Shown here: in pieces, positions 25,482-38,400 of the stretch | Layout: every line of letters starts with the position of its first letter | Position numbering within the stretch: position 1 is the stretch's first letter | Source of the DNA: Pterobdella sp. o SKG-2022 | Lineage: Eukaryota; Annelida; Clitellata; Hirudinida; Piscicolidae | Assembly: GCA_964035795.1 (NCBI GenBank) | Contig: OZ038322.1 | Location: 7,579,037-7,643,036, forward strand | DNA: 64,000 bases | Direction: 5' to 3' | The notes under the pieces: model-generated | Databases searched by the model: none | What the model was told of the DNA's origin: nothing | Seen by the model: the letters and a program-made list of their open reading frames with translations, nothing else | Translations under genes and position numbers: made by a program

Positions 25482-26838
25482 CCAATGCTTTGATTATGAT
25501 TGTTTATTGTTTGTCCTTAGTGAATTATAACATACTTTTTATAAAAGTTCTTAATACCAGCGTATACTATAGCAACTTGTGCTTCTCAGAATCAAATCTC
25601 AAATATGCGTTGAATAAAACATGCAGAAATATTTCTGTTTTATCATTTTCGTGAAGTATTGTATTTTTACATTTGTCGGTTCAAATATTTATATTCAAGT
25701 GTTTTCAAAATTTTGAAATACCGCATTCTGCCTTGAAAACTTCAAATAACGACTGTAATTTATTCTAACATGCACATGTCTGGAGCATTACTAGCTCTTT
25801 AGTCTAATTGCAAAATTATTTGCTATATGAATAAGTACTTTGAATATGCAACTAGAAAATATAATTTGAATTTTTGGAATGAACTATGAAAATCAAATGT
25901 ATATTTCAACAACTGATCAAAAAATTTGAATAATTTAAATCAAACAAAATTTAAAACTTTCGTAAATAATAAGAGGGTAAAGAAAGAGCTGTAAACAACA
26001 ACGATCAAATGGAGATTAATAATTTAAATTGATAACATATGAAACAGATTTCAATCATAATGTCTCAAACGAAGTCAATATACCATTCTTTCAAAATTCC
26101 AATAACATTTAAATTAAATAATTACAAAGTTTGTGAAATAAGAGAGGCCGAACCGAGCAAAACTAGTATAAAGAATCATAAAACTCTGTGAGAATGATTA
26201 TGAGACTAGAAATGGTTATTAAATAATATAATAATATTAAATCTAGACATAGAATGGCTTAACGGGGCTTGATTAGTAAAAGCTTGTAAAACTAATGATG
26301 CTGCTAAGTTTTTGATGAAAGGTAAATAAAATTTGATGAAAATTCAGCAAAATTCGAGATAAAATATCGCGTAAATGTTTTAGAAAACGAAAATATGCAA
26401 TAGGAACTTAAAACGTGAATGGTAAGCAACTAAAACGTGTAATCGTCATGGATGAAATGATCTCAAATTGTCTGATATAACTTCAAAGTTGGTTATAAAA
26501 GCTACCAATGACTGAATATTTCAGGCAAGAAGTTAATGCGATAATGAAATAGATACAATGAAAAAAATTATGATAGAAAAATTATTAATAATAAGCAGTA
26601 GATATAATTTTTTAGATATGCAATTCATAATAATTCATAATTGCAAAAAATATCATACCGTAATATAAGCAATTAAAGCTTCAACGATGTTGAACCATTG
26701 TGGAACTAACGAAGAATTAATTAAGAGTATGATGCAAATGTTTCACCAAATTTTCACAATCACAAGAGTGTAACAATATGATTAGGCAAACAATTCTTAT
26801 AAATTATATCTCTCTTATGTGGAGCCGTGTAGTTTGAA
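25482..26838. other. Convergent intergenic region
   Basis: This region holds the 3' ends of the TRPA gene (AATAAA at 25613-25618) and, on the minus strand, of the TBC1D24 homologue. The remainder is A-rich and no coding segment was seen. Confidence 0.5.
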
Positions 26839-29800
26839 TCATTCGAAAGCAAACACTTCCAACGTGGCAACTTTAAACTGACTGGATGCAATGAGGGGAG
26901 GATTGTTGAAGGTAGAACAGTGAGTTGTCAGTCCTTGTAACAGATTCGAGTCCAGCTGGATCGCTTGTCCCTTGCTGCACAAATGGGTAAAGAGATTAAT
27001 GCTTCAAATGAAAAAAATTAACTGTATCGAAAAATTAAAATAACCCACCCTCCTCCTATTGAAATGCCAGTGGCATCTCCTGTGGCAAACATGGAGTTCC
27101 CACTTGAGAGGTTCATTGGAGGACTTGTGCTTGCCTGTTGTCCTTCAGTAGTTTGCGAGACTGACTTAGTTTGATGTTTGTTGGCAGTCTGTTCTTCATG
27201 GATGCCCACCCAAGCAAACTTGCACACATTAGGCTGCAACTGACACACAAATGATTCTCCTGTGCCGAAGTATTTAAACTTGGAGCCTGTCCTCCTTTCT
27301 GCCCAGTCTCCAGCCAGGTAAGCTCCGATGGCTTGCCCGCATGTGGATTTGATCACCAAGAAGGTGGGATCATGACCTGGTGTAGGTGTAGTGGTGCTTT
27401 ATTATTCATTGTTCTTAAGAGTGTTTAGAAATAAATCAAGTCTATATGAATAAAAATAAATTTTTTAATAGTTCAAATTTTATATTAACATAATCCCTTA
27501 TAAAACCACTAACACCATAACTACACAGACCTTCAACTTGGTTATAGAAGGTTAAGAGGGAGGTGCCGTGTTCAGCAGTTGAGAAGACCAGAGAAGGCTT
27601 CTTGAGCGTCATGCGGTTCGGTATCCACTCGTAAACGTGACGCCACTGATATATTATTTGGGGTTTGGAGTTATTTCATGTATGTGTTAGTGTGTGAAAG
27701 TGTAGTTTTTATTTTTTTTTAATGATTTTGTACAGAGTTTTATGCTAAGGTCTGAAGTTAAGTTTATTGAAATCAAATATAAAAATCCTGAACAAATTTG
27801 AGACAATTTCAACATAAATTGGAAAAAAAAGTGAAACAAAAGATGCTGTTGAATTCAAATGAAAACTATAATCAGAAATCAAGCTATCTCAAGCAGATAT
27901 TGAAAATTTTTGAAATCCTAACTGAAAAGAACTAAAAACAAAAAACACTAAAGATAGAGAAAAAATAAATAAAAAATAAAAAACGAGATAAATTTTTTAA
28001 GCGAAAAACATGTATACAAAAATTAATGAAAGTTGATCAGATTTATTTCAAGTGCCGAGCTTTTCGTTAAGAAGTTTTTTCACGTACTTGAAAATGTTAA
28101 ACTTCCAACAAAAGGCTTCATGTTTTTAAAACAAAACTATTCACTTTTCAGTAATTTACGCATTAATTTTAAAAATTTAAAAAAAGCGATACCACATAAC
28201 TACTCCACCTGCATGACTCAGCAATTAAAAACAACAACCTTATAACAGCAGCCACATCACATCCTTTCAACCAAACCATCAATACACACATCCACCACGC
28301 TACATCAACACAATCACCCCAGCATAACTCAAACACCACTCCACAACCTCTGCTCTCGTCATCAAAGCAGACTTGACATTGTTATACATGTGACTAACAT
28401 CAAAGTCACCTTTTAACCCGTCACCCTTCATCCATTTGAAGGCAGAAATATATATTGCATTTATAATAATAACGTTTTCATGGTTTATAGTTTTTATCAG
28501 GAATAAAAATTTATAGGAGAAATGATAATAAATTTTATTGAAATAGAAATATAAAACAATGAAAATATCCCTAAATATTGTAAAAATCACAATATAGAAT
28601 GCCAAAAATGCCGTTCGAATAAAGCTAACTACCTCCAGCTCAGCACCTGCATGCTATAACTTGAATAATAGTAAACTCAAATGACAGACTAATGCTGTGG
28701 TATTATTGTCATTTGAGAACGAAGGGTTTAGAATGCAGCGAATTTTTGAGTTGAATGCTAGTCTGAACACACAGTCATGTGAAAATTATTCCCAAATGGA
28801 ACTTCTTATTTTTTTTAATCACGGTATTAAATTATATTTCGTTGAAGTAAAAATAGCTAACCAACCTCTGCACACCTCAGTTACTTGGACACTTAGAGTA
28901 GTATATTCTAATAAAAAATAAAGACATCTACAAAAACAATTAAACAATGAAAAACTCTAAAATGATACATAATAAACAAAAAGCAACATACATCACTGCG
29001 AGAAACCAGATCACTCTTGATATTGGATGGCACGTGTAGAGAACTGGAAGAGGTAGTCTGCGCCACATACTGTCATGGGGGGTCGAAGGGGTGGGAAGTG
29101 TAGTTGGTGCATATTGATTAGAATGATTTGTAGGAGATGTATTTTTTGTGGTGATTTAATCTCGTATGGTTTTTATAGTGTTATTAATTTCCATATTGGG
29201 AAAATTTAAACGCGTTATTAGCAACAAACAGAAAGAAATTTTAAATCGCAAAACCAATAGCACAACAAACAAAGCATCATCAACATAAAAACATAACCAA
29301 AACACAAAAACTACAAACAGTGTACGTGGAATCCCTGGTAGAAAGATCGAGTTCCCTCTTGTTCATCAACTCAAACATTTTACCCCTGGATAAGCCTCTA
29401 ATGTGGAATGAAGTCTGGAAGAAAGTGATTAAGTGAAAACAATAGAGAAGATGGTGTAGTGGGACGAACAGTGTGTGATGTATAGGTAGGTGAATAGTGT
29501 GAGGTGTGGTAAAAATGTTTATATTAATAATTAGGGTATTCAGGAGTTTGTGTTGGCTTAGTAATTAACAGATTAATGAAATTTGTGAAGTGATTGCCGT
29601 AAATTGAATAATCAAATATATATAGAAACTATATTTCTTTTTTTGGTCGTTAAGTGTTTTTGAAAGTACTTGAAAATGTTACTTTGTAAACGAAAAGCTT
29701 TTGTATCTTAATAAAATATGTGAGTGTTATTAAATACTCATTTCATTGTGGCTAGTGGAAAATCATCGTGTTTTTATGTTTCTATAACCAAGGAAATGGA

Positions 29801-32637
29801 AGTAAAAAATGAAATTTCAGCAAAATAGATGTGGAACTAGTGCAAACTGTTGGCTCGATACAAGATCACATTCAGTACATTTACATAATTAAACAAACGT
29901 TATACCATTTGGGCTTTACAAACTAAGCATCATATCAGATGGCAAAACTTTTGATTTTATATTGATTATTTTTTAATTCATGTTCCATTAAAATGACTGG
30001 ATTAATCTATCAATTTATCAATAAATTCCCAACCTTCAACAAAGTCCTTGGACACACTTCAATCTTGCCACAGTAGGTCTCTATCTTGCCACAGTAGGTC
30101 TCTATCTTGCCCTCTAACCCTGTGCATATAATTAGGGTTTTTATTCTTCAGTTAATAAACGTAGTGAGCATGTTCAAAATTGAGTCAACTATAAAATTCA
30201 AAAGGTCTAAGATCATTTTTATAATTAAATTTTAACCGAAGACTTGAAAAACACTCAATAGACCACTACTTACTCTTATGCTTATCATAGTGGTGTAGGA
30301 TGGCCAACCCAACCCTGTACAGAATTTTTGGTCCTTCATAGAGGTAACAGTCAATCACCCTCACCTAGATGTCATGATCAGTTATGGCTTGAATGATTGT
30401 GTGCTATTAGTTATATTTGTTTGATGGTTATTAATATCTAGTTAATGTATTGATTCTTACGACAATTTTCTCAATCAAGTAAAACTGATTGTGAATGAAA
30501 AAATTTTTTTTTATATTTGAGCTCTCAATTATTTGGTTTAATCATTTATTCTCTGCATGTGATGTCTCTTATCATACCACCCATGAACAAAACAATCATG
30601 CATACAAACACCATAAAAGTATCACTTGTGAACATCTTTTATAAACTTCACAATAATACAATGATAATGTTCAACATCAAACCTACCAAGTGGCTGAAAG
30701 GAAGATGGTTAAAGATCCAGAAAACCCAATGGAAGAATATTTCATCTAGGTTGTTGCCCTTCTTCTTCAAATGAGTGCAAGCTCCTTTCTGTGTGTGTTG
30801 TTTTATGATGTGAAGAAAGTGTTGAATGAGTGTTTTTTGTGGTTAATTATATATTTATATATATTATATATTTAATAACTATTTTAAAACGATTATAAAA
30901 GTTAAGTTGGATTAGTAGTTTTGGGGTCAGTTATATATTTAATATTTATTTTATAATGGTTGTAACAGTTAATTTTGATTTTTTTAGGTGTGGATTTCTT
31001 CATTTACGAATTATCACAAGTCTTATCTTATTTCTGTTTGATAACGATTTATGAAATAAAAAACATTGGTATGCGTCTAACTATACTATAAAAAAAGATG
31101 TTTTTAGACAAAAGATGATACATAACCAAAAAACTAGTTTGTGACAAAAAAGATGATTTGCATAATTAGATGATTTTTGAGGAATCAAAAACTCAACCGA
31201 ATAAATTCATTTTTTTGAAAACTTTTTAATCAATGGTGCTTATATCACAGCTATTTAGTTATATAGCATTATAGGTATTTTCATAATTGCAAAATAATAG
31301 TAAGCTTGAGCTTTGAAAATTATCAAATCAAATCAATTACGAGTAGGATTATAGTGGCATTAGCTTCAGGAGTTTCTAGACCATTGATTATTATGAACTT
31401 TGAATGCAATATTGAAGAAATACTTGGTCTAACATAGTAAGTTCTAACAAAGCTTCTGAAACATGAAAGTTCATTATGTGGTTATAAGCAATATTTTTAT
31501 AATGAAATAACTTGTTTCAAAAATCTTCATTTGAATAAAATATATCAAACCAAATGGTTTTCAAAATGGTATATAATATAATTGTATTTAAAAGTGGAAA
31601 AATAAAAAGATTTACAAAATATTTGTGAGCAAGTTTCTTGAATACAGCAGCACTGGCTTGATAAGCAATGCGAGTTTGAGTTATGAACCTTTCCTTAGCT
31701 GCTCTAGACAACAATGATCCTACCAAGTAATATACCTGTGTGTAATGCATTGTAATAAAGATAAGTTATTTATGTATGTATGAATTAAAATTCACCTTCA
31801 ATCACATGAAGTTATTACATGGATTACTTAAGAAAAATATTTTTACATCATTATTTAAGAGTGGTGTGAATGAAAAGTTTTTTCTGTTAAAATAAAAAAA
31901 ATAACATTTAAAAGTAGTAATACTTGAATTTGAAAAATTAAATGAATTTTCAATTATTAAATTATATGGTATTTAAATGAAATTGTTTCTATCATGCAAT
32001 ATAAAATAATGACTTGTTCTTCTGAGAGGTAGTGTAGGAGGATGGAGGTGATAGAAGGAAGGGTGGGAGCATAAGTGATGTCAGGTCGTTCATAAGCAAT
32101 CACAGTTAGAATACGATTAACACAAAAAATTCCTTCAGCATTTAGGTGGTGGTGGTTGAACTTTAAGTTAGGGTCAATGAAGTGATGCTTAAAACTTTTC
32201 TGTACTGTGTCTCCCATTTGAAAAGTTTCCACTGAAATGAAAGTTGATGTTAAAAATAATATATATATATATATATTTATCGTTCACTCACCTTCATCCC
32301 CATAAACATCTTTCAGAACTTCTTCATAGGCATCAGTTTTATGCATATCTGCACCTAGAATGTTCCCTAACTTGATCCAAAGTGAAGATCTGATATCATT
32401 TGCACAAAAAATTTCAGCATTTCTTAAAATTTTTTTAGCTTTTTTCTTGTCATGAACTTTGTGGTTCAAAATATCAAATGATTTTATAGAAATCGTTGCA
32501 TGACTGTGTTTTTCTTGTTTAGACAAGTTCCATTTCGCATTATGATTCAAGGTTGACAAATTTCCGGAATTTTCTACAAAATTTGAAAACGGCAAAACAT
32601 CATTTGAAGGTGTTAAAACATTAGACGTGTTAGTCAT
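26839..32637 (-). CDS. TBC1D24: TBC1D24/Skywalker homologue (TBC + TLDc)
   Basis: The family consists of membrane-associated TBC proteins that act on endocytic Rab/ARF6 traffic, notably at synapses, with a C-terminal TLDc domain linked to oxidative-stress resistance. Minus exons are 32292-32637, 32014-32231, 31616-31735, 30687-30788, 30274-30364, 30034-30119, 29319-29414, 28992-29069 (or its duplicate 28348-28425), 27531-27645, 27049-27376 and 26839-26974. Together they give 1,716 bases in perfect phase, or 571 residues, close to the vertebrate length. Seen in order: RSSLWIKLG, PSITSILLHYLSEEQ, HWVFWIFNHLPF, YEGPKILYRVGLAILH, SRGKMFELM, HVYEWIPNRM, then TLDc: IKSTCGQAIGAYLAGDW, FKYFGTGESFVCQLQP, HCSTFNNPPL. 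The start is the first Met after a long non-coding stretch. Confidence 0.95.
28348..28425 (-). CDS. TBC1D24: Duplicated, possibly alternative exon of the TBC1D24 homologue
   Basis: This 78-base stretch is bounded by an AG acceptor (minus strand GATGAAG) and a GT donor (GCAGAG/GTTGTG), both in phase 0. Exon 28992-29069 also has 78 bases and phase 0. Its product ends NNVKSALMTRAE, and the other exon ends SNIKSDLVSRSD. Either would splice to the exon at 27645 (WRHVYEWIPN). The pattern is that of mutually exclusive exons. Without transcripts it could also be an unused relic. Confidence 0.6.
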
Positions 32638-32638
32638 T

Positions 32639-33029
32639 ACAATTTTTTTTTTATCTCAAAATGAATTTAAACTTAATCCAAAAATATACTTATGATTTAA
32701 AAGTTAAATGTCAACAAATAGAATAAATATCGAGCTCTTTCGAACAATCGTCACTTCCACAGCAAACCAATCAAATTTTAAATGTGTTTTTTAAAATTTA
32801 AAAAATAAAAAAAATTTAAAGAAATTTTTTTTTATATTATAATTATAAAATTTGCGTAGCGTTTTGCATTCATATTTAACGTCTCCATATTGCTATTTCT
32901 CTTATTGATCTCCCTTGACTACCTCTTCATTGCCACTCTTTCTCTAAATCTATAATCTCATATACAAAATCTTTCACTCTAATCTCCTTTCTTATTTTTC
33001 TACCCTTATACTACCTCCTAAACGTGCTG
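32639..33029. other. Upstream region of the TBC1D24 homologue
   Basis: This is AT-rich sequence with no coding segment. It should include the minus-strand promoter and 5' untranslated region. The right part is T/C-rich (about 32880-33030). Confidence 0.35.
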
Positions 33030-33330
33030 GCCTACAATCCTCTACCCGCTCTCAGCCCTTTACTATACCCCTCTCATTCTTGTGCTGAATATAATTTTTC
33101 TTTCTCTAGCTCTCTTTTCTGAAACTTTTCATGTTATAATCTTGAATTTTTTTCTTTTTATTCTATTTTATTTATAACATCAAAACTCTCTACTTTAAGT
33201 GGTTCATAACAGAGCGCCTCTGAACGATGTTTTTTGCTGCTATATATGTTATATATACTTACTCACTTCAAGTGTATCTGTTGAAATAAATTATTGCTCA
33301 AAACTGTGTGAAAAAATTTAATGAAAATCA
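33030..33330. repeat. Dispersed repeat, copy left of LINE relic
   Basis: It contains CCCGCTCTCAGCCCTTTA and GTTCATAACAGAGCGCCTCT. The same two blocks in the same order recur at 34565-34790 in a diverged form, and the second block recurs at 51505-51545. It flanks the LINE relic in direct orientation. Confidence 0.55.
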
Positions 33331-33399
33331 GTATAAAACACAACGCAAGCTCTTATACCATTATTAAAGATCTTACAACATTTATAGAAGGGTTTGTTG

Positions 33400-34470
33400 A
33401 AATTTTTGATTAAAAATAATGAACAAGACTTTATTATAATCATGGGTGATTTCAATAACAAAATAGGAAACTAGATGCATTTACCTCAACAATAGAAACG
33501 AAATAAAACAAATTTTCGAAGCCGTCACGCAGATATACAAACAAAAAACTGCTCGACCAATATTTTGTGATCAAAAAGAAAGAACTATGATGAACAATGA
33601 AGAGCTAGCAAATATAGTCAGTGACTTCTTTTAAACATACTTAAAAACAATAAAGCAGCTCGCACAAGTTATGTATCGCAAAAACTACAAAAAAAATTGA
33701 AAAAGCCATTAGAACTGAAAAAAATAAATTTAGCACTGAAAAAAAATCTCTGAAAATATAAATTATTAAGACGTGATCTCTATAACCTTAAAACAGATCA
33801 AATACGCTGGGCCTGGAAGCATTGATAAAAAAAGTCTTCAACTACTCAATAAAAAATGCATCAATAGACACTAAAACCAAAGGTAAAATGACCTTAATTC
33901 AAAAACCAGGTAAACCCCAAAAGCATAATGAAAGTTTAAGACCAATAACATTTCTAAATACACGTATGAAAAAATCACCAATAACACTTTTAAAAATACT
34001 GACTCTTAATATAGATAAGTTTTTATCACAAACCGAGTATTGAAAAGGAAGGAGTGCTTCTAAAACAGTTATGAGCTATGTGCTCTTGTCATCAGTCATT
34101 CAAAAAGGAAAGAAAACTTTCTCTATCCTAGGAATCGAGATGCCATCGGCTTTTGATACAATCGACAAAGAAAAAATTTTGAAAATGATAGAAGTAATGC
34201 TTGATGAAGCTGAAATGAACATGGTGAAAACATTAATAGAAAAAACAATTGTGACTATTGAATTCAAGAGCTCAAAAAAAGTAATAACAACGGAAATCTG
34301 CTCACTTCAAGGAGACTCAATGTCACCCTATAATTCATAAGTTATATAGAAGTAGCATTGAGAGATGTGAAGAAAAACTGGCAAAAAAACAAACCTATTT
34401 TGAATATTTATACGCAAATGATCTAGATTCTATTTTCAGATTCAACTTTTTCCACTTACTTAACTCAAAA
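33400..34470 (+). mobile_element. LINE relic, second family
   Basis: The reading begins with an endonuclease motif (IIMGDFNNKIG, about 33440). It continues with an RT frame in two pieces, 33822-34043 (TLIQKPGKPQKHNESLRPITFLNT) and 34071-34340 (KKTFSILGIEMPSAFDTIDKEKIL, motif A; then CSLQGDSMSP), and ends with YANDLDSIF (about 34410), a mutated YADD block. Stops and frameshifts break every domain. The family differs from the LINE at 3.7 kb. Confidence 0.85.
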
Positions 34471-34564
34471 CGAAGGTTTTTATAATAATAAAAAATTTGC
34501 TTTCCAATGTTCAAATTATTTTTTTCTTACACTTTGTTATTTTTTCAACTTGAACAAGCTTTTC

Positions 34565-34790
34565 AGAATGCCCGTCCACGATCTGCTCGCTCTCAACTCT
34601 TTATTTTATTTACTTTTTATTCGAATGTTGAATTTTTTTAATTTTGTCGTTTTTCATGTGACACTTTTTTAACTTGAAAACTTTCATGAAAATCCTAAAA
34701 CGTTTTTGTCAATCGGTTTGTGGCAGAGCATCTTTGAACGATACGCATAAGACACTTTACAAGAACTTTAACTAAAATTAGAATAAACTT
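34565..34790. repeat. Dispersed repeat, copy right of LINE relic
   Basis: CTGCTCGCTCTCAACTCTTTA followed by GGCAGAGCATCTTTGAACGATA matches the block at 33030-33330 in the same order and orientation. It may be the shared untranslated region of a retroelement. Confidence 0.5.
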
Positions 34791-35495
34791 TGATCGTTAA
34801 ATTCCCAGCATTTGAGATACTTATTTTTTAATCCTTTTGGACTTCAGACAACAAACAACCATTTTTTCTTTATCTTTCTTCTTTTGTCATTATGATTTGA
34901 AGACTTCAAAATGCTTGAAACTGCATTTCACGTCGAAAAGGCTTGGCTAGTTGAAGAGAAGTAAAAAATGTTCAAGAGAAAGGAAATTGCTCGAATGGAC
35001 ATTTTGATGAGACTTTTTGAACAATAAAATATAATTAGAAACTTTATTACTCGTGTTAAGCATTGTTTTAAATTGAAGTTGTTGAAAAAATTTTCTAATT
35101 GTGTTTATTCTTGCAAATGGACTACTGGTGTTGAACGATTACTAAATAAATAAATAACTATCTAGGAAAACCACCTTAAAGGTTTATGTTGTCAATTGAA
35201 GCGAAAAACTTTTTAAAAAATCGAAATATTTTTAATTTTTTGTTTTCTTTGGTACTTGCTATTTCAACCTCATTTTTCGATATCACTTCACTTCTGTTTC
35301 TTGTTTAGTCATTTGAAGTTTTTTTATGCATTTTTTTATAGATGAAAAAACACAATTTTTCGCTAATTTAAAATTTATTTCTGGTTGAATGGTTTAAGTT
35401 TTATAATCTTTTGAAGCAACATAAAAAAAACATAAAATTTAGATATTAGTTTACTTTTAAAGTCATTTAACTTTTAAAATAAGCTTTCTCCAAAC
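34791..35495. other. Intergenic AT-rich region before the TARBP1 homologue
   Basis: No gene or repeat was recognised. The promoter of the downstream plus-strand gene is expected here. Confidence 0.35.
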
Positions 35496-38400
35496 ATGTG
35501 GCAAGAACTTATTTTTGAAATATGCTATTTTGAAAATATTTTTGAAACTTATAAAAAATGTGAAATAACACCTCGTGAGCTTTTTCAATTTTTGAATTCA
35601 ACTTGTGAATCTTTTGAAAAAGAACCTAGAAAATATGAAAATATACTATCTCAAATCTATCATTTTGTTAAATCTCAAGTTGTTGAACAATTTAAATTTC
35701 AAAATAGTGAAATTATTTCAAATTTTAAATGGCATTTGTGTATTTTAAGAAAAGTTTCAAAGTTTACTGAAGAAAAAAATAAATCATTTTTGTATGACAT
35801 TTTTCTCAAGTTTTCCAAAACAGGAAAAATAGAAAGTGAAATGAAAATTCAATTCATTTGTGTTGTTTTTGAGGAGCTTGCTATGTATAGAAATTTCAAA
35901 ATGGAGGAGGAAATTACGGTTGTTGAAACAATGGTTTCATTTTTGTACACATTAAAACAAAATGATTTTTCATCATTGCAACCTTCTCTAGAAAAATTTT
36001 TTAACAACTCTGTCAACATACAAGGCTTAAGTGACAAATTCTGGTCTGAGACAATATCAATGATATTAGAAACAAAAACTTCTTATGAATTAGAAAAAGT
36101 TATGTTACATCTCAGTAGAATGTCAGAAATGTTCATGAAAAATTTTCAAAAATGTTTCATTAAAAGTTTGTTTCTGTATTACAATGATGCTTTTGAAGTC
36201 TTCATACTTTCTGCTCTAGTTCATACTGACACTCTCACAAGAAAAAGAGCCATTTCATTTGTTAACTTTTTTGTATTCCAATCACAAAATTTTGAATACT
36301 CGGAATCAGCTGTTTTCCATAAAAATCTACTTTGTAGTTTTGCCATAACATCATCTACAACTTTCTGGCTTTCTTTCATTGAGATGTTGACAACACTGGA
36401 AGAAACACAGGTTTGTTCTTTATTTTGTTCAAGTTTTTGATTGAACAACTCTTTAACATTGTTACTTTTAAAACTTATGACATTTTTCAAAACAGTACCA
36501 TATTATCAAACCTGTTGTGATCAGTTTTCAAAAAAGTTTAGCTTCTATTAACAAAGGTATGAAAGTAAAAAAATTTCCACTTTAAAATTCAGCTTTTATT
36601 TACACACAGCTAACATAAATCCTCTTTGGCTCTTAACTCTAGCAATTCGCATGGTAAAACATAATTGCAAGATAGTGAGCAAAAAAGGAGTTGTGATATT
36701 TTTGCAGATCATTTTGTACTATGATTCTTTATATAGTTCAAGCCTCAACACAGACAACGTTGAAAACAAAACCCCATCAGCCAATAATCAACAATTTCCA
36801 AATACATCAGAACTTTATTTGGAGCTGTGTTTAAACGTAAGTTTATTCTTTGATGTGTTCAAATTTTTTTTAATAAAAAAATCTATAAGCATTGTAAAGG
36901 TTATTGATTTGAATTAAAAAGTCAATAGTAGAATTTGAGCTATTAATCTTTCAATAAATGATGTTATTCATATTATTATAATACATTTTACATTAAATAT
37001 TTTTTGCAGTTTTTTGTTGAGAAGCTTTTTCCACTTCTTAGCAATGCCAATTTTTTCTATAAGTTTGTATCAATGGAAAAAATAATTTCTTATTTGATAA
37101 TCTCAATTTTTTGTTAGAAAGATGAGCAATGAATTTAAAAACAACGAAGAAGAAAGTGTTGATGTGGCTGAAAATCTGAATGATTTTTTCACAAGTCTTC
37201 AATGCAATGCAAAATTAATGGGTTGATATATATTTTTCTGTTTACAACATAGATTCATTATAATTCATTTTACAGCATTGTTCACCAAAAAGTTCCTTAC
37301 AGCTATTAAGGAAGCTCAAAAAATTCCTGCTGTAGTAGAATGCATCTTTCTCAAAGCTTTTACTTTTTATTTTCACGATGCTGATAAAAAGAAAAAGTCA
37401 ATTATGCTTCTCCCATACTCAGAGTCTAGTGCTTTATTCAGGTAATACGTTTCTAAACATGTAAATTCAACAATTTTGTCAATACTGTTTATCAAATGTT
37501 TTTAATCATTGTTTCCCATAATTCAGAAAATCATATTATAGAGAAGAGATAGAAATTGTTTTGAGGGCATATGTACTTGAAATACTTCAAATGATCACAA
37601 ACCAGGGAATCACTCAGAAAAACTTAATTGAGCATCCTTGTGAATATATAAATTCTATGCAATACTTCTCACACATCAAAAGAAATCAAAAAATTAAAAA
37701 AAAAATTGATATAGAAACTGTGACTATATTTTTAGATGAAGATTTAGAACGCTATTACATAGAAACCTTTGGTGCCTTTCAAAGAAACCATCTCAAATTG
37801 GATGCTAATTCGGTCTTATCTTCATGCCAGCAAGATGAGCTGTATGAAGATTTAAAAGCTGATTTGGATTCATTAACATTTACCGAGGACTGTAGGTACT
37901 TAAAGTATAAATAAAAAGTCAGTGGACAACCTCTAAAAGTCACTATTTTTGAAAAAACTCATATTTCTAATTAATTTATTTTATTCAAATTAAAAACATA
38001 AGAAAATATAATTTATATATAATTAAAAAATATATACAAGAGATAATAAATTTATTTAATTCATAGAATTATTGATAATTAAAAAATATAGGTTTAAATA
38101 CCATTAAATATACGCTCTATTCAGATGTTATAAAAAGCGCTTTTAAAATTTTTTTTTGTTTAATTTATTATTTTGTGTAGAGTCCTTTTGCTTTTATCAA
38201 ACATCCAATTCGCGCAGGCATGTTGTCTACAAGTCGCTAGCATTAGAAAGGAGTGATTTTTTCCCATTCTTCTAATAAATATTGTTTTAACGTATGCTTA
38301 GAAGATGGATTTCTCTTTGAAATAGCGTTTTTCAACAACCCCATACATGTTCTATAGGGTTCATGTCGGGGGACTCCGGGGAGCACTCTATCACATCAAT

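Noticed and set aside
28033..28245. Plus-strand 70-residue frame
   Set aside because: It lies in an intron of the minus-strand TBC1D24 homologue, is composed of Lys/Asn/Phe codons, and has no recognisable feature.
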